A stretch of DNA of 64,000 nt from Tenacibaculum jejuense (GTDB lineage Bacteria > Bacteroidota > Bacteroidia > Flavobacteriales > Flavobacteriaceae). The stretch is taken from assembly GCF_900198195.1 (NCBI RefSeq), contig NZ_LT899436.1, forward strand, positions 806,001-870,000. Reading direction: 5' to 3'. Below, piece after piece: positions 1-6,358 of the stretch. A program made the position numbers and the translations under genes. Position 1 is the first letter of the stretch, and each line of letters begins with the position of its first letter. The notes under the pieces were generated by a model. That model was not told the origin of the DNA. It searched no databases and saw only the letters and a list, made by a program, of their open reading frames with translations.

Positions 1-1779
1 AATGATGCAATATTTTACATAACAGCAACGCCTTTTGAAGCTATGCGTATTAATAATGTAGCAGATGTTAATTCTGCAAACAATGTTACATCGTCTTATG
101 ATGGAGGATTAGAGAGTAATGGTAAGTTGGCACAACTAATAGCAAAAAGAAACTTAAAAAGAAGTAAAAGCAAAACCTACAGGAATTTAAAAGAATTCCA
201 GCCTAGATTTCAGAAAGAATTATTGATGAGCAGAGGAGGTACAAGTATAATTAACTATTTACCTTCAACGGGAATGTATGGTGTAGAAACGGCTTCTGTT
301 TCTAGTCCAGATGATTTGATAGGAATTACGAATGCAAAAGAAGTTTTTGCTGCTGATTATTACGACGGGAATAATAGAGTGTCAGCTATTTTAGCAACAA
401 AGACAGAAGGAACTGTTTATGATCATTCAAAAGCTATTTGTGATCGTTTAAATAGTTCATCAGTAGAAGATGTAAGAACTGTGATATCTAGAGGTCACAA
501 AATGGTGAGTTCAAAAATAAAAAGAGCAAACGGACTTATAGAGTATACAGTTGGCTTTTCAATTAAGGTAGGCAGTGTAGAAAATGAATTACATAGCTAC
601 TGGAATATAGAGCAATATCCGTTAGGAGATTATTATAACTTTCAAGTATGGGGAAGTACTTATGCCCAAGTTTTTTCAAATGTGAATTATATTTTAGATA
701 CTTTTTCTAGAGAGAAAAGCTTAATAAGTAATAGAGATAATACTATTCTTCCTTCAGTATTTGTTAGCTCAGGGAAATATGCGAACGGAAAACTATTCTT
801 AAACATTATCAATAAGGAAGGTGTTAATGAAGTTGTTTTTAATGGAAACATACAAAGTACAGAAATTGCTTCAGTAGCAAATTATTCTGAAATGTTAAGT
901 TTATCTGGTGAAAGGAAAGAATCTTTAGAGATTGAAACTGGTGTTTTATTTGATATAGGTTTTTCTTTAAAGGCACCAAATTCTAGTGCGATTGACGGAT
1001 TGTATTTAGCTGATGGACCTTGGGGGTTAGATTATCTTGATGAATACGCAACTGTTACTAATTTTGATGTTCAAAATGAAGATGTTTACGATGAAGAAGG
1101 AACGTATGAAATCAATAGAAATATTATTGTTCAAGGTGAAGTAAAAGGGAATATTAATGTATTTAGACATGTGTTACCTGGTGATCAAACATTAAAAGTA
1201 GATTCTTATAACTATATATCTTTTGAAATGAAGACAACGAATACAATAGAAGTTGTATTAATGACTGAAGATTTAAGTGATTGGAACAATAGATTGAGGT
1301 ATGTGATACCAGCAGACTCAAATCAAGAAATATATAACGTCCCGTTTTCAGATTTTAAAGATGCCGAAGGAAATAGTAGAGAGATTGAAGATGTAAAAAC
1401 AATTGTTTTTTCAATTATGGGAGATTATCAAAATACAGTATCATACGATGTGAGTATCAAAAATCTAGCTTTTAAAGAAAATGCTTTAACGTTATCAATT
1501 AATGATTTTGACACTACAATGAATAACTCAAAATTGATTAATTATCCGAATCCCTTTAAAACAATGACAACTATAAGGTTGCCAAAACAGGCTAATGAAG
1601 TAAGTTTAAAAGTTTTTGATTTATTAGGAAGAGAAGTTTACTATAAAAAAATAGAAACAAAAGGGATAGAAAAGAGAGAGGTTGCTTGTAGTCCTAATTT
1701 AACAACAAAAGGAGTGTATAAGTATATTGTAGTAGATGATTATGGTTATAAGTATAAAGGAACTTTTATTTCAGAATAG
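1..1779 (+). CDS. T9SS cargo protein, C-terminal part (5' end outside window)
   Basis: The reading frame is open from the first base, so the ATG at 43 is internal and the gene begins upstream of the window. The visible 592 residues end in a type A T9SS sorting domain of about 80 residues: an NYPNPF motif, then KVFDLLGREVY and a closing YKGTF strand. This marks a protein exported by type IX secretion and released or anchored at the surface. Before it lies a beta-sandwich-like stretch (about 1000-1480) resembling carbohydrate-binding CIA30/CBM11-type modules, which is a weak similarity. The catalytic or main domain is not recognisable in what is visible. A hairpin with a T-rich tail follows the stop codon. 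A surface or secreted role is well supported; the substrate is unknown. Confidence 0.8.
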   Translation, partial: NDAIFYITATPFEAMRINNVADVNSANNVTSSYDGGLESNGKLAQLIAKRNLKRSKSKTYRNLKEFQPRFQKELLMSRGGTSIINYLPSTGMYGVETASVSSPDDLIGITNAKEVFAADYYDGNNRVSAILATKTEGTVYDHSKAICDRLNSSSVEDVRTVISRGHKMVSSKIKRANGLIEYTVGFSIKVGSVENELHSYWNIEQYPLGDYYNFQVWGSTYAQVFSNVNYILDTFSREKSLISNRDNTILPSVFVSSGKYANGKLFLNIINKEGVNEVVFNGNIQSTEIASVANYSEMLSLSGERKESLEIETGVLFDIGFSLKAPNSSAIDGLYLADGPWGLDYLDEYATVTNFDVQNEDVYDEEGTYEINRNIIVQGEVKGNINVFRHVLPGDQTLKVDSYNYISFEMKTTNTIEVVLMTEDLSDWNNRLRYVIPADSNQEIYNVPFSDFKDAEGNSREIEDVKTIVFSIMGDYQNTVSYDVSIKNLAFKENALTLSINDFDTTMNNSKLINYPNPFKTMTTIRLPKQANEVSLKVFDLLGREVYYKKIETKGIEKREVACSPNLTTKGVYKYIVVDDYGYKYKGTFISE

Positions 1780-1807
1780 TTAAAGTGTAAAATTTTCAAA
1801 AAAAATG

Positions 1808-1840
1808 AAGTTTGTGTTTTTTTATACAAACTTTGTTTTT
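1808..1840 (+). terminator. Intrinsic terminator of the T9SS cargo gene
   Basis: AAGTTTGT (1808-1815) pairs perfectly with ACAAACTT (1826-1833), and a T-rich run follows. The 10-base loop is itself T-rich. The hairpin abuts the tRNA promoter box, so the upstream gene is closed off just before the tRNA unit. Confidence 0.6.
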
Positions 1841-1847
1841 ATATTTG
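1840..1847 (+). promoter_or_regulatory. Bacteroidetes -7 box for tRNA-Gln
   Basis: TATATTTG matches the TAnnTTTG consensus and ends 12 bases before the tRNA. A TTTG at 1811-1814 could be the -33 element, but the 25-base spacing is longer than the usual 19-21. Confidence 0.55.
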
Positions 1848-1859
1848 CACCCACAAAAT

Positions 1860-1930
1860 TGGCCTATGGTGTAATGGTAACACACCGGTTTTTGGTACCG
1901 ATATTCAAGGTTCGAGTCCTTGTAGGCCAA
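1860..1930 (+). tRNA. tRNA-Gln (anticodon TTG)
   Basis: A 71-nt cloverleaf can be folded by hand. The acceptor stem TGGCCTA pairs with TAGGCCA and the discriminator base is A. The D stem is GTGT/ACAC, the anticodon loop TTTTGGT places TTG at 34-36, and the T arm is CAAGG-TTCGAGT-CCTTG. The outermost anticodon-stem pair is C-A, a single mismatch. CCA is not encoded. The UG start and TTG anticodon are typical of tRNA-Gln. Confidence 0.95.
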
Positions 1931-1931
1931 C

Positions 1932-1965
1932 AAAATCCTTCAAATTATATTTGAAGGATTTTTTA
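1932..1965 (+). terminator. Terminator of tRNA-Gln
   Basis: A perfect 14-bp stem (1932-1945 with 1949-1962, core TCCTTCAAAT) with a TAT loop runs into a T-rich tail directly after the tRNA. Confidence 0.85.
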
Positions 1966-2076
1966 TTTGAATAAAACTTAAAGAAAAAGTACAATAATTA
2001 TATAAAAATCTACTTTTAATTAAATTATCTTTAAAATCTAAGGGTTTTGTCTACAAAATAATTTAATTTACCTTAT

Positions 2077-2084
2077 TATATTTG
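2077..2084 (+). promoter_or_regulatory. Putative -7 box upstream of the response regulator
   Basis: TATATTTG matches TAnnTTTG, 62 bases before the chosen ATG. No TTTG occurs at the expected 19-21 base spacing; the nearest is 2046-2049. Apart from this, the 180 bases between the tRNA terminator and the gene hold nothing I recognise. Confidence 0.45.
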
Positions 2085-2145
2085 TCCTACATTTAAATTA
2101 ATTAACCTCCGGCTGTACTTGTACAGTAATAAATTTAAAAGAAAA

Positions 2146-2778
2146 ATGAAAGTATTTATAACTGATGACCATGAGTTAATCATTGATGGCATACAGGCTG
2201 TTCTTAAAACTTCGGTTCATCAAGTAGTAGGCTCAGCAAAAACAGGATCAGAACTTTTACATTGGTTAGATCATAATGAATGTGATGTTGTGATTTTAGA
2301 TTTAAAACTTCCAGATATGTCTGGATTAGAAGTTTTAAAAAAGGTTTTTGGAAGAGAAAATGCTCCAAAATTTTTAATTGTTTCAGGATCTTATGATGCC
2401 AAACAAATTCAAGAAACAATTTTGTTGGGAGCTTCGGGATATTTGTCTAAAGTAGAGCTTAGTAAAGAATTAGATGAAGCTCTTTTGAAATTAAGTCAAG
2501 GAAAACGTTTTTATACAGATTCTGTTATTGATGTAATAATTTCCAGACAATTAGAGCAAGATAATCTGATAACTCTACAGAGTATTTTATCACCAAGAGA
2601 AGCACAAGCACTCCAAATGCTTACCGATAATATGGAAACTTGTGATATATGTGATGAAATGAGAATAACAAAAAGTTCGTTTAATACATTGATTTCCAGA
2701 ATGACAAAAAAATTAAAAGTCAAAAGGAAAATAGGATTAGTGGTGTTAGCGATAAAACATAAATTCAATGTAGGATAA
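2146..2778 (+). CDS. NarL/FixJ-type response regulator
   Basis: This is a 210-residue two-component regulator. Its receiver domain (about 1-120) has the acidic pair in FITDDHE, the phosphoacceptor Asp in VVILDLKLPDMSG and the conserved Lys in GYLSK. A LuxR-type helix-turn-helix follows (about 140-208), starting LSPREAQAL. I start at ATG 2146 because the receiver fold begins at once (MKVFITDD). A TTG at 2119 would add nine basic residues unlike the family. No histidine kinase lies nearby, so it is an orphan here. It may control the lipoprotein and membrane-protein pair directly downstream, but that is inference. Confidence 0.88.
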   Translation: MKVFITDDHELIIDGIQAVLKTSVHQVVGSAKTGSELLHWLDHNECDVVILDLKLPDMSGLEVLKKVFGRENAPKFLIVSGSYDAKQIQETILLGASGYLSKVELSKELDEALLKLSQGKRFYTDSVIDVIISRQLEQDNLITLQSILSPREAQALQMLTDNMETCDICDEMRITKSSFNTLISRMTKKLKVKRKIGLVVLAIKHKFNVG

Positions 2779-2843
2779 ACAAAGTAAATAGGGCTTTAAT
2801 TTTTTTAATTTTAGTGGTTTATAAAATTTAAATCACATTAATT

Positions 2844-3026
2844 ATGAAAAATTTATTCAAAACCCTAGTAGTAGTAACTTTATTAAGCTTTGTTTCATGT
2901 ACAGAAAACCAAGAAATAGTTACCAATAATGGACAAATCATTGACTCAGAACAACACGCAGTCAAAAAAGATGATATCACAGAAAATCAAGGAGGAGACA
3001 AAGAGCCAGACCTTGATGAAGATTAG
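2844..3026 (+). CDS. Small acidic lipoprotein, unknown function
   Basis: A 60-residue protein with a short basic start, a hydrophobic core and a lipobox (LSFVSC, Cys19), followed by a polar, acidic tail. It is therefore predicted to be a lipoprotein of about 42 residues after processing. No family is recognised. Its last codons overlap the ATG of the next gene by 11 bases, suggesting translational coupling. It lies 65 bases after the response regulator. Confidence 0.65.
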   Translation: MKNLFKTLVVVTLLSFVSCTENQEIVTNNGQIIDSEQHAVKKDDITENQGGDKEPDLDED

Positions 3027-3687
3027 ATCTGTAGTGATGTACTTTTTATTAGGTCTTACTATAGCTTCTTTATTCTTTGCTTTTGAGTTTTTAGAAGGAG
3101 AAAGTAATGCAACAATTCTCGCGAAGAAACAAGCACTAGTAGATAAAAAAGAAAACTCAAAAGAGTTGGCTAAGATAAAAGCATATGTAGAAAAACATAA
3201 TCCAGAACTTTACAGTGAATATTTACAGGCGAACCAAACTTTGAAAAAGTCAAGATTAGAGTATAATCAGTCTGTTGAAAGTGATAAGTTTTTAGGATTT
3301 AAAAATTTTAAAATGTTTGCATACAGCTTTTTCCCGACTCTTCTATTGTTATTCTATGTTATATATCACTTGTATTTAACAACAAAAAGTAAAAAAAGTA
3401 ATCTAGGTGTAAAGTTAATACACAAAGTTTTTTTGCTGTATTTAAGTACAAGGTTGTACTGGGCTTTTCAACCAGCAGCAGATTTAAGTAAAGGAGAATA
3501 CTATATCTTAGCAATAATAACAACAGTTTTAGTTTCTTTTTCAGTTTGGTTGTTTCATAAAAAAGAACTGACTTGGAACCGAAAAGTAAAAAAGAAACTA
3601 ATGAAAGTATCTTATTATGCTATGGTCAATTGTGAAGAAGATAAAGCCGAAGATATGGCGAAAATTATAGAGCAACCTATTAAATAG
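3016..3687 (+). CDS. Four-helix membrane protein, unknown function
   Basis: This 223-residue protein starts at ATG 3016, inside the end of the lipoprotein gene. An earlier ATG at 2929 is possible but would overlap the lipoprotein by about 100 bases and put a charged tail before the first helix. I see a transmembrane helix at about 5-26, a charged, probably coiled-coil segment (about 35-90), then three more hydrophobic helices with short loops, and a polar tail. The coiled coil between helices 1 and 2 may lie outside the membrane. No family is recognised. It shares a terminator with the convergent amidase gene. Confidence 0.65.
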   Translation: MKIRSVVMYFLLGLTIASLFFAFEFLEGESNATILAKKQALVDKKENSKELAKIKAYVEKHNPELYSEYLQANQTLKKSRLEYNQSVESDKFLGFKNFKMFAYSFFPTLLLLFYVIYHLYLTTKSKKSNLGVKLIHKVFLLYLSTRLYWAFQPAADLSKGEYYILAIITTVLVSFSVWLFHKKELTWNRKVKKKLMKVSYYAMVNCEEDKAEDMAKIIEQPIK

Positions 3688-3696
3688 AAATCAAAT

Positions 3697-3727
3697 AAAA
3701 ACCGACTTTAGAGTCGGTTTTTTTTAT
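3697..3727. terminator. Bidirectional terminator
   Basis: An 11-bp stem (AAAAACCGACT, 3697-3707, with 3712-3722) and a TTAG loop have A-runs and T-runs on opposite sides. It can serve both the plus-strand membrane protein and the minus-strand amidase that ends at 3729. Confidence 0.85.
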
Positions 3728-3728
3728 T

Positions 3729-4319
3729 TTAGAATAATTTGTTAGTTCTTAAAATAGCTTTTACATGATAATCTACAATACGATTTCTTCCTTCCCTTGT
3801 ATTTAATAAAGTGCTAAACTCCTCAAAATTATCCATAAAAAAACTTTCGGTAAGTATTGCTGGCATTTGAGTTTTCATTAATACATAAAATTTTTCCTCT
3901 TTATCAAGATCACCATCACTAAAATCAGTTCTTAGTTTTCTGTTTGGAAATTCTTTCTGGTATTCTTCCCCAAAAATAGTTGCAATCGCATCACTTCTAG
4001 TATTTCCTAGTGAAGTGAAGATTTCACTTCCGTGTCCACCACCAGCATTTGAGTGGATACTTAAATAGAAACATTCGTTTTTAGGGTATTTATTAGCTCT
4101 ATTTACTCTAGTTTCCAAAGTAACATCGCGATATTCAGGAGTGATATTTACATAGGGTATTTTTAATCTAGTTAATTCTTGGGCGATTCCACTTACTATA
4201 GCTCTATTAAATTCTCCTTCATAAATTATACCTTTATTACCCCAATCTTTTCGCTTTCCTGGAGTTTGATATTCCCCATTAATTAAGCCTCCGTGACCAT
4301 TATCTAATAATACAATCAT
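3729..4319 (-). CDS. N-acetylmuramoyl-L-alanine amidase (Amidase_3 family)
   Basis: A 196-residue zinc amidase that would cut the lactyl-amide bond between MurNAc and the stem peptide. Key residues are visible: His9 in DNGHGG, Glu34 (or Glu36), His89 in SIHSNAG, and a catalytic Glu158 in ILTESFF. The whole protein is the catalytic domain; there is no signal peptide, SPOR or LysM module. Unlike the periplasmic AmiA/B/C enzymes it appears cytoplasmic, or exported by some other route. Such stand-alone domains also occur in phage lysins, but I see no phage genes nearby. The gene is monocistronic and convergent with its neighbour. Confidence 0.85.
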   Translation of the reverse strand: MIVLLDNGHGGLINGEYQTPGKRKDWGNKGIIYEGEFNRAIVSGIAQELTRLKIPYVNITPEYRDVTLETRVNRANKYPKNECFYLSIHSNAGGGHGSEIFTSLGNTRSDAIATIFGEEYQKEFPNRKLRTDFSDGDLDKEEKFYVLMKTQMPAILTESFFMDNFEEFSTLLNTREGRNRIVDYHVKAILRTNKLF

Positions 4320-4440
4320 ATCAATTAATTTTGTTTTTCTGTAAAAATATGGCTTAGATATTAGTTGGTTGTTAGGAAAAACCTAAAAAAGAAACAGGAT
4401 AATCCCTGAAAAATAAGTTAAAAGCTAATGTTTTTCTTTA

Positions 4441-4472
4441 CTTGCTTAGTATATTATAAGTTATTATATTTG
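4441..4472 (+). promoter_or_regulatory. Promoter of rimP-nusA-infB
   Basis: CTTG (4441-4444, near TTTG), a 20-base spacer and TATATTTG (4465-4472) fit the Bacteroidetes -33/-7 pattern. Transcription would start near 4478-4480, leaving a leader of about 55 bases before rimP. Confidence 0.7.
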
Positions 4473-4499
4473 CACAGAAATTCTCGATAAGATAATTGC

Positions 4500-4526
4500 A
4501 GGGGACACACAGTCCCCTCTTTTTAT
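4500..4526 (+). promoter_or_regulatory. Terminator-like hairpin in the rimP-nusA leader
   Basis: AGGGGAC (4500-4506) pairs perfectly with GTCCCCT (4512-4518) around an ACACA loop. CTTTTTTAT follows, eight bases before the rimP ATG. GC-rich stem plus T-run is the form of an intrinsic terminator, placed after the promoter and before the first gene. An attenuator is the simplest reading. NusA-dependent leader termination that autoregulates nusA is known in Bacillus subtilis. Confidence 0.65.
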
Positions 4527-4533
4527 ACCTAAA

Positions 4534-4995
4534 ATGAATCAAGACAAAGTAAAAGAATTATTACAAGAAGCGTTAGATGAGAATCCAACATTATTCCTTA
4601 TCGAATTACAATTTCTTGCTAATAATAAGATAAAGGTAATAGTTGATGGAGATTCTGGTGTTCCTTTAAGTGAATGTGTTAGAATTAGTAGAAATATCGA
4701 GCACAATCTAGATAGAGAAGAGGAAGATTTTTCATTAGAAGTTACCTCTCCAGATATATCTCATCCTTTAAAAGTTAAGAGACAGTACAATAAAAATCTT
4801 AACAGAACATTAAAGGTAAAGACAGAAGATAAAGAAGTGGAAGGTGTGTTGTCTGAAGTGAATGAAGATAACATTATCTTGAAATGGAAAACAAGAGAGC
4901 CTAAACCAGTTGGTAAAGGAAAACATACAGTAGAGAAAATAGCAGAAATACTGTATAAAGATATTAAAGAAGCAAAAGTGAAGATTATATTTTAA
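4534..4995 (+). CDS. rimP: Ribosome maturation factor RimP
   Basis: This 153-residue protein is needed for late assembly of the 30S subunit. The N-terminal alpha/beta domain has the family pattern VDGDSGVPLSECVRISR, and LEVTSPDISHPLK corresponds to the conserved EVSSPGldrPL segment. A C-terminal SH3-like beta domain ends at KVKIIF. The length is normal for the family. Its position 10 bases before nusA and upstream of infB is the classic bacterial order and supports the call independently of similarity. Confidence 0.95.
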   Translation: MNQDKVKELLQEALDENPTLFLIELQFLANNKIKVIVDGDSGVPLSECVRISRNIEHNLDREEEDFSLEVTSPDISHPLKVKRQYNKNLNRTLKVKTEDKEVEGVLSEVNEDNIILKWKTREPKPVGKGKHTVEKIAEILYKDIKEAKVKIIF

Positions 4996-5005
4996 CCGTA
5001 AGAAA

Positions 5006-6262
5006 ATGGAGAACATTGCATTAATTGAGTCATTTTCAGATTTTAAAGACAATAAAAGTATAGACAGGGTAACACTAATGTCTATATTAGAAGAGGTATT
5101 TCGTTCAGCATTAAAACGTAAGTACGGTTCTGATGATAACTTTGATATTATTATAAATCCAGATAAAGGAGATTTAGAAATTTGGAGAAATAGAGTTGTT
5201 GTTGCAGATGGAATGTCTGAAGATGATAATGAAGAAATAGAACTTTCTGAAGCGAGAAAAATCGAGCCTGATTTTGAAATAGGAGAAGATGTTTCTGAAG
5301 AGGTAAAGTTAATTGATTTAGGAAGAAGAGCAATTCTTGCATTACGTCAAAATTTAATCTCAAAAATACACGAGCACGATAGTACTAATGTATTTAAACA
5401 GTTTAAAGATTTAGAAGGAGATATTTATAGTGCAGAAGTGCATCATATTCGTCATAATGCAGTAATTTTACTCGATGATGAAGGAAATGAAATTGTATTG
5501 CCTAAAACAGAACAAATACGTTCTGATTTCTTTAGAAAAGGAGATGCTGTAAGAGGAGTAATAAAAAAGGTAGAGCTAAAAGGAAACAAACCTTCAATAA
5601 TTTTATCTAGAACTTCACCGAATTTCTTGGTAAAACTATTTGAACAAGAAATACCTGAGGTTTTTGATGGTTTAATTACAATCGAAGGTGTGGCAAGAAT
5701 TCCTGGTGACAAAGCAAAAATAGCAGTAGATTCTTATGATGATAGAATTGATCCTGTTGGAGCTTGTGTTGGAGTAAAAGGTTCTCGTATACATGGAATA
5801 GTTCGTGAGTTAGGTAACGAAAATATAGATGTTATCAATTACACAAAAAACGAGCAGTTATACATATCAAGAGCGTTAAGTCCTGCTAAAGTTACTTCTG
5901 TAGAGATTATTAAGTTCGATGAGGAGAAAAATGGTAAGAAAGGACGTGTAAATGTACTTTTAAAACCAGAGGAAGTTTCTAAAGCAATTGGTAGATCGGG
6001 AGTAAATATTCGTTTAGCAAGTCAGTTAACAGGATATGAAATTGATGTACAAAGAGAAGGAATTGAAGAGGAAGATGTAGAATTAACAGAATTCTCTGAT
6101 GAAATAGAAGCATGGGTAATTGAAGAATTTAAGAAAATCGGTTTAGATACAGCTAAAAGTGTCTTAGAGAAAGATGTAGTTGAGCTTGTAAAAAGAACTG
6201 ATTTAGAAGAAGAAACAATTGTCGATGTTCAAAGAATTCTTAGAGAAGAATTCGAAGAATAG
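5006..6262 (+). CDS. nusA: Transcription termination/antitermination factor NusA
   Basis: A 418-residue RNA polymerase-binding factor that acts in pausing, termination and antitermination. The N-terminal RNAP-binding domain spans about 1-125 and an S1 domain about 130-200. Two KH domains follow: KH1 with GACVGVKGSRIHGIVREL near 250, and KH2 with KAIGRSGVNIRLASQL near 330. The tail is short and acidic and lacks the long duplicated AR repeats of E. coli NusA, as is usual outside gamma-proteobacteria. Between nusA and infB lie 96 bases containing two tandem hairpins. Confidence 0.96.
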   Translation: MENIALIESFSDFKDNKSIDRVTLMSILEEVFRSALKRKYGSDDNFDIIINPDKGDLEIWRNRVVVADGMSEDDNEEIELSEARKIEPDFEIGEDVSEEVKLIDLGRRAILALRQNLISKIHEHDSTNVFKQFKDLEGDIYSAEVHHIRHNAVILLDDEGNEIVLPKTEQIRSDFFRKGDAVRGVIKKVELKGNKPSIILSRTSPNFLVKLFEQEIPEVFDGLITIEGVARIPGDKAKIAVDSYDDRIDPVGACVGVKGSRIHGIVRELGNENIDVINYTKNEQLYISRALSPAKVTSVEIIKFDEEKNGKKGRVNVLLKPEEVSKAIGRSGVNIRLASQLTGYEIDVQREGIEEEDVELTEFSDEIEAWVIEEFKKIGLDTAKSVLEKDVVELVKRTDLEEETIVDVQRILREEFEE

Positions 6263-6277
6263 ATAAATCATAAGGTT

Positions 6278-6332
6278 TGTTGATTCCTCAAAAATCAACA
6301 GCATGTTTTCTTAAAAAGAACTAGAAAACATG
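6278..6332 (+). other. Two tandem hairpins between nusA and infB
   Basis: TGTTGATT (6278-6285) pairs with AATCAACA (6293-6300). CATGTTTTCT (6302-6311) pairs with AGAAAACATG (6323-6332). Both stems are perfect and only one base apart. Neither is followed by a T-run, so they are not ordinary terminators. They end 26 bases before the infB ATG and could be RNA processing or stability elements in the transcript. Confidence 0.55.
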
Positions 6333-6358
6333 ATCAATATAAAGTATAATAACTATTT

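Noticed and set aside
1860..1930. tRNA-Gln as a pseudogene because of a C-A pair in the anticodon stem
   Set aside because: All other stems are intact, the anticodon loop is standard, and promoter and terminator are present; one closing mismatch is tolerated.
2929..3015. N-terminal extension of the four-helix membrane protein from ATG 2929
   Set aside because: It would overlap the lipoprotein gene by about 100 bases and place a 29-residue charged tail before the first helix; ATG 3016 gives a normal membrane protein start.
4372..4386. TTAGG/CCTAA hairpin upstream of the amidase gene as a terminator
   Set aside because: It has only five pairs and no T-run on either strand in the right place.
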